Positions 6,734 through 14,414 of a stretch of DNA of 31,574 bases are shown piece by piece; position 1 is the stretch's first letter, and the number at the start of each line of letters is the position of its first letter. A program made the position numbers and the translations under genes. The notes below the pieces were generated by a model. The model had not been told where the DNA came from. It worked only from the letters and a program-made list of their open reading frames with translations, and did no database searches. Origin of the DNA: Candidatus Dormiibacterota bacterium (GTDB taxonomy: Bacteria > Chloroflexota > Dormibacteria > Dormibacterales > Dormibacteraceae). The stretch is from contig CATPBF010000195.1 of assembly GCA_955652585.1 (NCBI GenBank), forward strand, positions 1 through 31,574, given 5' to 3'.

Positions 6734-7622
6734 CCCTGAGCCTCACGCGCTGTAGACCCGGGAGCAACAACAGGCGCCTCATCCACACGTAGCTGCACGC
6801 CATCACCGCGAGCATCGCCAGCAAGAAGGCTTGTCCTGTTGGATTGTGGTATGCATCGAGGTAGGGCGAGCGCAGTGTGGAGAGCACGACAAGGAACACG
6901 ATCGGAAGCGACACGATGATCGCGGCGGCCGAACGCGCCTGCACCTGAAGCGCGCGAGCTTCGCGCTCGACCTCCTGCGCCCCGCTCACCGAGGCTTCTA
7001 GATCGGCGAATAGAGGCGCGAGCTCGCCACCTACCGGCCCCTGGATGAGGACAGCCGCAGCCAGCATGTCAAACAACGGCTCGCCGATACGGTGCCGGGC
7101 TGCGTTCCACGCCTGACGCCTGCCGACGGACGTCCCGGCGATGACGCGAAACTCCAAGCGCAACGGCGCCGGGCCACGCTCGCCGAGGACCGCGACCGCC
7201 GCGTGAACGCTGGTCGCGCCCGTCTCGAGTAGCTGGCGCAGCATCCGTACTGCGTCCAGCACCGCGTCCTGGCGAATGACTTGCCTGGATCGCATCCGTG
7301 CCGCGACCGAGCCCCGCACTAAGGCCACGCCTGCTATCGCGCCGGCAGCGCCCAACGCAGGGAGTCCGGTGAGCAGAGCAGCGCAGCAGCCAACAGCGGT
7401 GGCAACTACCGCCTGAACTACAGCGAGCCCAACAGCGCCATGAATCGTCCAACCTGCCCCGAGCACGAGAGCGTTCTCGTCTCTCCACCGGTTGGATAGG
7501 AACCGACGCAGCCAGGAGGGTATGACCTCTTCATCGGGCGCGGCTGGGGCTGGAACCGCGACTGCGACGATGGCCGCGGTCACCCCCAGGCCGGCGCAGA
7601 GGGCAGCGGCCACCTCAAGCAT
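6726..7622 (-). CDS. tadB: Tad pilus inner-membrane platform protein TadB
   Basis: A 298-residue TadB-like platform protein. An N-terminal TM segment (about 1-23), a TM pair around 60-105, a T2SSF cytoplasmic domain (about 125-245, including LRQLLETGATSVHAAVAVL and LAAAVLIQGPVGGELAPLFADL) and two C-terminal TM helices ending MRRLLLLPGL give the usual topology. The start is ATG 7622, lying inside the last codons of tadA (8-nt overlap); the frame extends upstream only as antisense-like sequence. It works with TadC and the TadA motor. Confidence 0.87.
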   Translation of the reverse strand: MLEVAAALCAGLGVTAAIVAVAVPAPAAPDEEVIPSWLRRFLSNRWRDENALVLGAGWTIHGAVGLAVVQAVVATAVGCCAALLTGLPALGAAGAIAGVALVRGSVAARMRSRQVIRQDAVLDAVRMLRQLLETGATSVHAAVAVLGERGPAPLRLEFRVIAGTSVGRRQAWNAARHRIGEPLFDMLAAAVLIQGPVGGELAPLFADLEASVSGAQEVEREARALQVQARSAAAIIVSLPIVFLVVLSTLRSPYLDAYHNPTGQAFLLAMLAVMACSYVWMRRLLLLPGLQRVRLRDA

Positions 7623-8925
7623 CGAAACCGTCCAGCAGTCGCGCCGGCTCGCAGATCCCAGCCAGCCGACCATGTGCGCGCTCGGGCACAGCCTCGAGGG
7701 AACCAACGCGGTGCCATCTGCAGTCAGGTCCGAGCGTCACCAGGTCGCGTACTACAGGACGGCCTGCGTCGAGGCCTGCGACAAAGCTCACGGACAGCAA
7801 CCGCCGCGCTCGAGCGTCGGAAGGCGAAGGGGTTGGCCTGACGACCCCGCAATGAAGAACGAGGTCGACCGTGCTGACGACTTCGGACATGACCGTCTCC
7901 GCCCGAGGGGCATGTGGGCTGCGAAGGGCGAGCCGGACCAGCCGCGGGAGCGTTTCGCGTGGGCTCTCCGCATGAATCGTGCAGATGGATCCGGGATGCC
8001 CGGTGTTCATGGCATCGAGTAGGTCGAGCGCCTCGCCGCCGCGAACCTCTCCGATCACGATGCGGTCCGGCGACATTCGCAACGCTTCGTGGACCAGCAT
8101 CTGGATCGTGATGGCGCCACGGCCCTCGGTGTTGGGTAAGCGACCCTCCAGAGAGATGCAGTCGGTGAGCTCGCGCCAAAGGTGTAGCTCCGCCTGGTCT
8201 TCGATCGTGACGACGCGCTCGTCGGGTCCGATGAGGCGGGCGAGCACACGCATGAAGGTCGTCTTGCCCGCGCCCGCCCCACCCGACACGAGGATGTTGA
8301 GCCGGGCCTCGATCGCTGCCGCCAGGAACGCAATGAGCTCGTGCGGTAGGAACCCAGATGCCGCCAGCGACGCGAGGTCGCGAAACCGGTCCGACGGATG
8401 GCGCCTGATCGTGACGCTCATCGGCCGCGCCGGGGGCGATAACGCTGCGTGCAGCCGGCTGCCCTCAGGAAGAGTCATGGTCACCGTTGGGCTGGCTCGA
8501 TCGAGACGTGCGCTTGGCGTGCCGTCCGTGTACCAATGAACGAGCTCGACGAGCCCGGCCTCGTCCGTAAACGGCGGCGGGAGGATGTGGCGGCGGCCAC
8601 CTTTGAACACGAAGCAGGCTTCCGTACCGTTGATGCGAACCTCCTCCACTTCGGGATCCGCAAGGTGTTCCGCCAGCGGACCGAGCGGAGTGACCGCGCT
8701 GAAGACGCGACGCCACAGCTGCTCGGACTCCTCGGGTGTCCCAGGTGGCGTGGCCTGTCGTTGGTCCTCGCCGACCACGCGACCAACCAGCTCGTAGACC
8801 CAGCGCTGGTCCTCTACTCGCAGGCGTGTGCGATCGCGGCGTGCGAGCTCCGACGCCAACTCGGCCTCGACCACTGCGCGGATGCGAGCCTCGGCTGTAG
8901 GCGACGCGATCGGGAGTACGGCCAC
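7615..8925 (-). CDS. tadA: Tad pilus assembly ATPase (CpaF/TadA)
   Basis: A hexameric secretion ATPase of the VirB11/CpaF class, 436 residues, which powers Flp pilus assembly at the inner face of the membrane. Motifs: an N-terminal VEEVRING strand (about 93-100), Walker A GGAGAGKTT (215-223), the Asp-box-like VTIEDQAELHL, Walker B RIVIGEVRGGE (about 288-298) and the His box TGHPGSICTIHAES (about 308-321). All catalytic motifs look intact. The start is GTG 8925, with a GAGGTAG-like ribosome site 10 nt before it. cpaB ends 15 nt upstream and tadB begins within the 3' end. Confidence 0.95.
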   Translation of the reverse strand: MAVLPIASPTAEARIRAVVEAELASELARRDRTRLRVEDQRWVYELVGRVVGEDQRQATPPGTPEESEQLWRRVFSAVTPLGPLAEHLADPEVEEVRINGTEACFVFKGGRRHILPPPFTDEAGLVELVHWYTDGTPSARLDRASPTVTMTLPEGSRLHAALSPPARPMSVTIRRHPSDRFRDLASLAASGFLPHELIAFLAAAIEARLNILVSGGAGAGKTTFMRVLARLIGPDERVVTIEDQAELHLWRELTDCISLEGRLPNTEGRGAITIQMLVHEALRMSPDRIVIGEVRGGEALDLLDAMNTGHPGSICTIHAESPRETLPRLVRLALRSPHAPRAETVMSEVVSTVDLVLHCGVVRPTPSPSDARARRLLSVSFVAGLDAGRPVVRDLVTLGPDCRWHRVGSLEAVPERAHGRLAGICEPARLLDGFDA

Positions 8926-8940
8926 GTCGATCTGCTACCT

Positions 8941-9558
8941 CTACCGTCCGGCGACCACGGCCATCGCGTCCTCAATGCTGGAGATCGGTACCTCGGTTGC
9001 ATCCGCCGTCCCAGGCTCGGCCACGACAGCGGCGAGGTGCAAGCCGGCGGCCGCGAAGACAAAAGCAGCCGCTTCTTTCGCGGGCACCGCAACGATCAAG
9101 CCTCCGGAAACGACCGCCTGGACGTCCACGCCCTGCGCGAAAGGCACGACCGTCGGATGGTCAGCGCTGCCGCCGATCGAGAGGAGGTCAACCTTCGCGC
9201 CGTCTGGCGCTGGCGGCACGGCGCTCACAGGTATGAACACCAACCGACGATCTGCGAACGACGTCGAGGCCATAACATCGTTGCGCTGAATCAGTTGGCC
9301 CGCGGCAAGGTCGTGGGCGGCGCGCATCCCGGCGAGGTGTGACTCGTCACCCCGCGTGAACAGGAAGGCCGCGCCTCCCGCCACGCTCACGCTCCTCAAT
9401 TGGATCGAGTCGGTTGACAACGCCGCTCCCGCCGGCAGGTCATGCGCGGCGGCGTAAACATCGACGGCATTGCGCGAGGGATCTGCGGCCACGAGCAAAG
9501 TGGCGCTCACTCCGCCTCCAACCAACAGCGCCGCCGCCGCGATCAACCATCTCTTCAT
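8941..9558 (-). CDS. cpaB: Flp pilus assembly protein CpaB/RcpC (SAF domain)
   Basis: A 205-residue CpaB-like protein. An N-terminal signal anchor (MKRWLIAAAALLVGGGVSATLL) precedes a SAF domain (about 33-95: VYAAAHDLPAGAALSTDSIQ and AAHDLAAGQLIQRNDV) and an RcpC-like beta domain (about 108-165). CpaB/RcpC proteins act in the periplasm at the outer part of the Tad apparatus and may bind cell-wall glycans. The start is ATG 9558 with GAGGTG 6 nt upstream. It is the first gene of the seven-gene operon. No flp pilin, cpaE/tadZ or prepilin peptidase gene precedes it, so those must lie elsewhere. Confidence 0.82.
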   Translation of the reverse strand: MKRWLIAAAALLVGGGVSATLLVAADPSRNAVDVYAAAHDLPAGAALSTDSIQLRSVSVAGGAAFLFTRGDESHLAGMRAAHDLAAGQLIQRNDVMASTSFADRRLVFIPVSAVPPAPDGAKVDLLSIGGSADHPTVVPFAQGVDVQAVVSGGLIVAVPAKEAAAFVFAAAGLHLAAVVAEPGTADATEVPISSIEDAMAVVAGR

Positions 9559-9660
9559 TCGTGCACCTCGACGCGACCTTATGACGGCGCGCGTGTGGCG
9601 CCAACCGTGCTTGTTAAGGAGCGTCGCCTTTGGAGTGGTTGCCTACTTGTAAACCTATAC

Positions 9661-9688
9661 TTGACAAAACGGCCAGCGCGAATATCGT
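9661..9688 (+). promoter_or_regulatory. Sigma70-type promoter, apparently leaderless
   Basis: A perfect -35 TTGACA (9661-9666) is followed by a 16-bp spacer and TATCGT (9683-9688). The predicted start of transcription, about 7 nt downstream, falls at or within 2 nt of the ATG at 9697, so the message would have essentially no 5' leader. This is the strongest -35/-10 pair I found in the window. Confidence 0.65.
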
Positions 9689-9696
9689 GCTGACAA

Positions 9697-10329
9697 ATGG
9701 CCTCCGCAACCATTCCGCGAACTGATGACGACGCCGTCGAAATGCGACGGCGCTCGTTGATGGCGGAGTCCGACGATTTGCTCGACGACGTTGAGAGGCT
9801 CCGCCTGGACGATCACAGCGAAGTTCCACGGCAGTTGCGCGAAGCGATTTGCACGCTACAGGTCCGTCTCGGCCGCACAGACCCAGCGGCGGCCCCGGCC
9901 ACGTTGCATGCTGCGCACGATCTCGTCTTTGCGGTACAGCAGCGGTTGATGGCGGCCAACCCGAAGCATCCGAGGCCGAACCGGCACGCCGGACGGCCCG
10001 GGGGACAACCGGTGATCACCGTGGTGCGCGACGGAGGTCGTTGGAAGCTGCTCACGCTGCCTCCGCCGCCCGGTGGCGCCTCGGACGACGCGTGGCTAGA
10101 GCTGGTCGAATGCACGGTCGAGCGCGCGTTGGACCGCTGGTGTTACGCGCAACAGCATGCCGTGCGCGCGGCCCAGGAACGATACAAGCCGCACATCGCG
10201 CTCGCGGTCGCCCTCACGGCGTGGTCGAACTACTGGGAGCTCTTCATGGAGGCCGAGGAGATCAGAGCCCGGGTGGGCGGCTCGACTTCGACGCGGCCGC
10301 GAGAAATCCCTTCAGCTCCGCATGCGTGA
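9697..10329 (+). CDS. Uncharacterised soluble protein
   Basis: A 210-residue protein that I do not recognise. There is no signal peptide or TM segment. The N-terminal half is charged and helical (MAESDDLLDDVERLRLDD), the middle holds VITVVRDGGRWKLLTLPPPPGG, and the C-terminal half is a long helical region with several Trp residues (DRWCYAQQHAVRAAQ, TAWSNYWELFMEAEEIRARV). The start is ATG 9697, directly behind a good promoter, with no Shine-Dalgarno. Its last 68 bp overlap a convergent small gene. The intergenic region to cpaB (138 bp) serves both divergent units. Confidence 0.65.
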   Translation: MASATIPRTDDDAVEMRRRSLMAESDDLLDDVERLRLDDHSEVPRQLREAICTLQVRLGRTDPAAAPATLHAAHDLVFAVQQRLMAANPKHPRPNRHAGRPGGQPVITVVRDGGRWKLLTLPPPPGGASDDAWLELVECTVERALDRWCYAQQHAVRAAQERYKPHIALAVALTAWSNYWELFMEAEEIRARVGGSTSTRPREIPSAPHA

Positions 10330-10498
10330 TCGGCGCCCCGGATTCGCGCACCCTCTGTGCGAACAACTCCAGAAAGGTGCGCAGGCCGTCGTCGTTGAGC
10401 GCGCTCGCGGCTTTGATGATGCCCGCGGCCTTGCTACGATCAGCCGGCTCGAGGATCTGCGCGAGGTCCTCCGCAAAGTCGGGCGGCAGGTGCTTCAT
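10262..10498 (-). CDS. Small helical protein, unknown function
   Basis: A 78-residue acidic-to-neutral helical protein beginning MKHLPPDFAEDLAQILEPAD and containing a second helix LRTFLELFAQRVRES and a last helix HAELKGFLAAASKSS. I see no family motif. The start is taken as ATG 10498 because TACACT lies 8 nt upstream on the minus strand, mirroring the leaderless layout of the divergent ligase gene; an in-frame GTG at 10501 is the alternative. The 3' end overlaps the convergent 9697 gene by 68 bp, and coding character there is shared. Confidence 0.55.
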   Translation of the reverse strand: MKHLPPDFAEDLAQILEPADRSKAAGIIKAASALNDDGLRTFLELFAQRVRESGAPITHAELKGFLAAASKSSRPPGL

Positions 10499-10506
10499 CA
10501 CGCCGG

Positions 10507-10512
10507 AGTGTA
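10507..10512 (-). promoter_or_regulatory. -10 box for small minus-strand gene
   Basis: TACACT on the minus strand ends 8 nt before ATG 10498. It is divergent from, and only 14 bp away from, the plus-strand -10 box of the acyl-CoA ligase gene, so the two promoters share one 43-bp region. Confidence 0.4.
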
Positions 10513-10526
10513 CGGACGCACCCCTC

Positions 10527-10532
10527 TAGAAT
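10527..10532 (+). promoter_or_regulatory. -10 box for acyl-CoA ligase gene, leaderless layout
   Basis: TAGAAT ends 9 nt before the ATG at 10542, so transcription would start about 2 nt before the start codon. The region 17 bp upstream (GCCGGAGTG) has no convincing -35, and no Shine-Dalgarno lies between box and ATG. Confidence 0.5.
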
Positions 10533-10541
10533 CCAGAGACC

Positions 10542-12497
10542 ATGCAGCCGGTCGTGATCGGGGACGTGATCTGGGAACCGAGCCCCGACGTGATCGCGAG
10601 GAGCCGGCTGAAGCGGTTCATGGACGAGCACGGCATTGCGACATTCCCCGAGCTGTTAAAACGCGCGGACGAGGACATCGAATGGTTCTGGGACGCCGCC
10701 ATCAAAGACATCGACATCGCTTTCTACCGTCACTACGACCAGGTGGTCGACCTCTCCGAGGGCAAGGAGTGGGCGAAGTGGTGGATCGGCGGGCGCATGA
10801 ACATCGTCCAGAGCTGCCTCGACCGCCACCGGGATCGCGAGTTCCACGACAAGGTCGCGCTGATCTGGGAAGGGGAGCCAGGCGAGGTGCGCCGCCTGAC
10901 CTATGGCGAGCTCGACCGAGATGTCTGCCGCCTGGCGGGCGCGCTGAGACGCCTGGGCGTGCGGCCCGGCGATCGGGTCGGGATCTTCATGCCCATGTGC
11001 CCCGAGGTCGCGGTCTCGGTGCTGGCGACAGCCAAGGTGGGCGCGGTGATCATCCCGATCTTCTCGGGCTACGGCCCCGAGGCGATCGCGGCCAGGCTTC
11101 AAGACGGCTCGGCGAAGGTGCTCATCTGCGCGGACGGTTTCTACCGGCGGGGGCAGGTCATTCCCATGAAGGAGACCGCCGATCGCGCCTTGCTCACGTG
11201 CCCGACGGTGACCAAGGTGATCGTGCATCGCCGCGTGGTGCGCGAGATCCCGTGGACGCACGGTCGCGACCAGGTTTGGGAGGTGCTGCTGGAGGACGAG
11301 GACGACCACGAGCCCACCCACGAGCTTGACCCCGAGGACCAGTTGATGATCATCTACACGTCCGGCACCACTGGACGTCCCAAGGGGACTCTGCATGTGC
11401 ACGGCGGCTTTCCCGTCAAGGCGGCGCAGGACATGGCGCACGGTTTCGACATCGGCTCGGAAGACACAGTCTTCTGGTACACCGACATCGGCTGGATGAT
11501 GGGCCCCTGGCTCATCCTGGGGTCGCTCGCGCTGGGGGCGACCATGGTCTTGTACGAGGGCACGCCGGATCACCCGGCGCCGGATCGCCTGTGGCGAATG
11601 GTCGCCGACCACAAGGTCACGGTCCTAGGCGTCTCCCCCACCCTCGTGCGCGGGCTCATGACCCACGGTGACGAGCTGCCGGCGCGCCACGACCTCTCGA
11701 GCCTGCGCATCCTCGGCGGCACCGGCGAGCCATGGAACCCCGAGCCGTTCAATTGGTTCTTCAAGCGCATCGGCGGCGGCCGCATCCCGATCATCAACTA
11801 CACGGGCGGGACGGAGATCTCGGGCGGGATCCTGTGCGGCAACGTGATCACGCACCTGCGCGCCTGCTCGTTCGCCGGGCCGCTCCCGGGCATGGCCGCT
11901 GATGTAGTGGACGCGGAGGGCAACTCGGTCCGAGGCGAGGTTGGGGAGCTCGTGATCCGCAACCCATGGCCCGGCATGACGCGCGGATTCTGGGGCGACC
12001 GCGAACGCTACCTCGAGACGTACTGGGCCCGGTTCCCGGGCGTCTGGGTGCACGGCGACTGGGCCTACGTCGACCCCGAGGACGGCCTCTGGTACGTGCT
12101 GGGCCGCTCCGACGACACGATCAAGGTCGCCGGCAAGCGTCTGGGGCCGGCGGAAGTGGAGTCGGTGCTGGTCGGGCATCCGGCGGTGGCGGAGTCGGCC
12201 GCCATCGGCGTTCCCGACGAGCTCAAGGGCGAGGCGCTCGTCTGCTTCGTCATCCTGCGCCCCGGACGAGTCGCCAGCGATGAGCTGGCGCACGAGCTGC
12301 AGGACCTGGTGGCCGCGGCGCTAGGCAAGCCGCTGCGGCCCAAGGCCGTTCATTTCGTGAGCGACCTGCCGCGCACGCGCAACGCCAAGATCCTGCGCCG
12401 GGTGGTCCGCTCGGTCTACACGGGCAAGGATCCCGGGGACCTGTCCTCGCTCGAGAACCCGAGCGCGCTGGCCGCCATCGGCGCGACGCGCAGCTAG
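10542..12497 (+). CDS. Acetyl-CoA-synthetase-like AMP-forming acyl-CoA ligase
   Basis: A 651-residue ANL-superfamily ligase closest in layout to acetyl/propionyl-CoA synthetases. It would activate a short carboxylic acid with ATP to an acyl-adenylate and then to acyl-CoA. It has an Acs-type N-terminal cap (about 1-100), P-loop IIYTSGTTGRPKGT (about 269), WYTDIGWMMGPW (about 310), NYTGGTEISGG (about 415, in place of the WWQTETGG of classical Acs), the hinge GRSDDTIKVAGKRLGPAEVES (about 522) and the catalytic-Lys region RTRNAKILRR (about 617). The changed substrate-pocket motif argues for a substrate other than plain acetate. Its stop overlaps the convergent DsrE stop by 4 nt. Confidence 0.85.
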   Translation: MQPVVIGDVIWEPSPDVIARSRLKRFMDEHGIATFPELLKRADEDIEWFWDAAIKDIDIAFYRHYDQVVDLSEGKEWAKWWIGGRMNIVQSCLDRHRDREFHDKVALIWEGEPGEVRRLTYGELDRDVCRLAGALRRLGVRPGDRVGIFMPMCPEVAVSVLATAKVGAVIIPIFSGYGPEAIAARLQDGSAKVLICADGFYRRGQVIPMKETADRALLTCPTVTKVIVHRRVVREIPWTHGRDQVWEVLLEDEDDHEPTHELDPEDQLMIIYTSGTTGRPKGTLHVHGGFPVKAAQDMAHGFDIGSEDTVFWYTDIGWMMGPWLILGSLALGATMVLYEGTPDHPAPDRLWRMVADHKVTVLGVSPTLVRGLMTHGDELPARHDLSSLRILGGTGEPWNPEPFNWFFKRIGGGRIPIINYTGGTEISGGILCGNVITHLRACSFAGPLPGMAADVVDAEGNSVRGEVGELVIRNPWPGMTRGFWGDRERYLETYWARFPGVWVHGDWAYVDPEDGLWYVLGRSDDTIKVAGKRLGPAEVESVLVGHPAVAESAAIGVPDELKGEALVCFVILRPGRVASDELAHELQDLVAAALGKPLRPKAVHFVSDLPRTRNAKILRRVVRSVYTGKDPGDLSSLENPSALAAIGATRS

Positions 12498-12856
12498 AAG
12501 CTGAGGACCTTGTCCGCTTCCATCGTGAGCCGCACCAGTTCGGGCGGAGTGATGAACGTCGCGTTGGGGGTCATCATCGACGGCAAGACCCCACGGGCCT
12601 CAGCACAGCCTTTTCAAACGTAAAAGGGAACGTTCTGCTCCAGGCACTTGTCCAGCAGGTCGCGCAGCGGCGGCAGGCCCTGGCCGTAGACGTTGGCGAT
12701 GATGTCGGGCTTGAGGAGCTCGGCCGCGTCGCCGGCAAACGCGACCGCGACCTGGACGCCTGCGGGCGTGGCGCCATTGGCCGCGATGTGGAACGGAATG
12801 CTGGCGCGCGTGGGGTCGGTCGACCCGCTCGAGGCAACGATCAGGAGGCCAGGCAC
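12494..12856 (-). CDS. DsrE-family protein, probable selenoprotein (in-frame UGA at codon 81)
   Basis: A DsrE/DsrF-like sulfur-relay fold protein. Reading from GTG 12856 (MPGLLIVASSGSTDPTRAS) the frame meets TGA at 12616-12614 (codon 81) and then continues without disturbance through KGCAEARGVLPSMMTPN and TPPELVRLTMEADKVLSF to TAG at 12496-12494. With the TGA read as Sec the product is 120 residues, the usual family length, and the motif is PFYV-U-KGC-AEARG. DsrE relatives have Cys at this point (YVCxxC), so UGA replaces a redox or sulfur-carrying Cys and leaves a U-x-x-C pair. A SECIS-like hairpin follows. The start is favoured by homology and by GATAAT 7 nt upstream. Alternatives are a nonsense mutation or base error; Sec machinery is not in the window. 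Confidence 0.7.
12580..12606 (-). other. SECIS-like hairpin downstream of the UGA codon
   Basis: In the minus-strand RNA, nucleotides 12-19 after the UGA (U G A G G C C C) pair with G G G G's partners 23-30 around a GUG loop: C-G x3, G-U, G-C, A-U, G-U, U-G. After one C-C mismatch three further pairs follow. The apical loop begins 19 nt after the UGA and its first base is G. Both fit the published bacterial SECIS description (loop 16-37 nt from UGA, a G in the first two loop positions). Three of the eight upper pairs are wobbles, so stability needs computing. Confidence 0.55.
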
Positions 12857-12863
12857 GACGACC

Positions 12864-12869
12864 ATTATC
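12864..12869 (-). promoter_or_regulatory. -10 box for DsrE-family gene
   Basis: GATAAT on the minus strand ends 7 nt before the GTG start at 12856, again a leaderless spacing. It supports that start over the in-frame ATG at 12865, which overlaps the box itself. Confidence 0.45.
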
Positions 12870-12897
12870 ACGGCTTGATGACGTCGGGGCGATTCAC

Positions 12898-14076
12898 GTG
12901 AGACTCACACGCAAGGACTGGGTGAGGCTGCTCCTGCTCTGGCTGGGTGGGATCGACCTCCGCCTGACGCTGCTGGCGGTGCCGCCGCTGATACCTCTCA
13001 TCCACCGCGAGCTTCATCTCGACGAGAAGGCGGTCGGTGCGCTGGTATCCCTGCCGGTGCTCCTGTTCGCGACGGCAGCGGTGCCAGGATCGCTCCTCAT
13101 CGCGAGGCTCGGCGTACGCGGTGCGCTGCTGGCGGGGCTCGGCTTCGTGGCCCTGTTCGGCGCGACGCGCGGTCTCGGGCCGAGCACGCCCGTGCTGTTC
13201 ACCTCTACCTTCCTGATGGGCCTGGGGGTCGCGGTGAGCCAGCCGGCCTTTCCCTCCATCGTCCGCGATTGGTTCCCGAGGCGCATCGCCCTCGCCACCG
13301 CCGTCTACAGCAACGGCATCCTCATCGGCGAGACGCTGCCCAATGCGCTCACGACGCCCGTTGGCGTCCTTCCCCTAGCTCATGGCGACTGGCGCTGGGC
13401 GCTGGCGACGTGGTCGGTGCTGGTCGCGGTCACCGCGGTTGCGATCGCGATCGCGGCGCCTAGGCGCGGGCCAAAGCCCACAGTGCCCACGCGATGGTGG
13501 CCGTCGTGGCGCGAAGGCCAGACAGTGCGGATCGGGCTTGTGATGGGGATGGCGTCAGCGGTCTACTTCGGCACCAACGCCTACATCCCCGACTTCCTCG
13601 ACCAGACCGGACGCCATCAGCTCATTTCCCCCACGCTGGCGATCTTCAACGGCGCGCAGCTGCTGACGGCGCCCGTGGTAGCGGTCTGGGATCGGCTTCT
13701 GACTGGTCGCGTCGGGTTCATCGGGTCGTCGGCGCTGATGGTGGTCGCCCAGATCGGGATCGTGGTCACGCCCGGAGCCGGGGTGCTGCTCTGGGCGCTG
13801 GTCCTCGGCTTCGCCGCCGCGCTCGCGTTCATCGTCGTGCTCACCATGCCGCCACGAATCGCTGCCCCCGGCGATGTGCACCGGATGAGCGCGGGCGTGT
13901 TCACGTTTCAGTACGCGATCGCGTTCGTGGTGCCTCTTGTGTCGGGCGCCCTGTGGGACGCGACCGGCCGGGCCGTCCTGGCCTTCGTGCCCGGGATCAT
14001 CGCGGCGGTGGTGATGGGCTGGCTGGCCCTGTCCCTCAGGATCCCGCCCGCCGTCCAGCCGCCGGCAGGGCCTTGA
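12898..14076 (+). CDS. MFS transporter, CynX/NimT-like
   Basis: A 392-residue major facilitator with about 12 hydrophobic segments, e.g. 7-28, 43-63, 68-90, 95-115, 133-150, 160-180, then 210-230 onward. The loop GSLLIARLGVRGALLAGLG after TM2 corresponds to the MFS loop motif (G-x-L-x-D/A-R-x-G-x-R). The pattern and length resemble the CynX/NimT group (anion or nitroimidazole transporters), but the substrate is unknown. The start is GTG 12898, where the first TM follows a short basic leader. It diverges from the DsrE gene with 41 bp between starts. Its 3' end overlaps the convergent GYD-domain gene by 41 bp. Confidence 0.82.
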   Translation: MRLTRKDWVRLLLLWLGGIDLRLTLLAVPPLIPLIHRELHLDEKAVGALVSLPVLLFATAAVPGSLLIARLGVRGALLAGLGFVALFGATRGLGPSTPVLFTSTFLMGLGVAVSQPAFPSIVRDWFPRRIALATAVYSNGILIGETLPNALTTPVGVLPLAHGDWRWALATWSVLVAVTAVAIAIAAPRRGPKPTVPTRWWPSWREGQTVRIGLVMGMASAVYFGTNAYIPDFLDQTGRHQLISPTLAIFNGAQLLTAPVVAVWDRLLTGRVGFIGSSALMVVAQIGIVVTPGAGVLLWALVLGFAAALAFIVVLTMPPRIAAPGDVHRMSAGVFTFQYAIAFVVPLVSGALWDATGRAVLAFVPGIIAAVVMGWLALSLRIPPAVQPPAGP

Positions 14077-14353
14077 TCAGGCGGTCGTATTCGGCCTCCG
14101 AGAAGGCGCGCAGCGTTTCGGTGGAGACGTTGCCGGCGCTTCCGGTCATCAGGGCGAACTTCGCCGCGGTCTCGTCGTCGGGCGCCTCGATGATGGCGAT
14201 GATGTCGTAGCGGCCCAGGGTCAGGTGCGTGTGGAGCAGCTTGCCGCCGACAGCGGCGAGTGCCTTGGCCGCCGCCGCTCGGCGCTTGGGGTGGTCCTTG
14301 ATGGATTTGATCCCCTGCTCGGTGAATTTCATCAACGATATGTAGGTCGGCAT
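14036..14353 (-). CDS. GYD-domain protein
   Basis: A 105-residue ferredoxin-like small protein of the GYD-domain family (after the G-Y/R-D motif). It starts MPTYISLMKFTEQGIKSIKD and contains LGRYDIIAIIEAPDDETAAKFAL, the core beta-alpha unit, then NVSTETLRAFSEAEYDRLI. Family members are widespread and functionally obscure. ATG 14353 is preceded by GGGAGG at about 8 nt. The 3' end lies antisense to the MFS gene end (41 bp). Confidence 0.85.
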   Translation of the reverse strand: MPTYISLMKFTEQGIKSIKDHPKRRAAAAKALAAVGGKLLHTHLTLGRYDIIAIIEAPDDETAAKFALMTGSAGNVSTETLRAFSEAEYDRLIKALPAAGRRAGS

Positions 14354-14414
14354 GGCGGTGCCCTCCCGGGTGACGATCTGACGTTCTCAGCGCGATGCTA
14401 TCGCGCCTCGTGCC

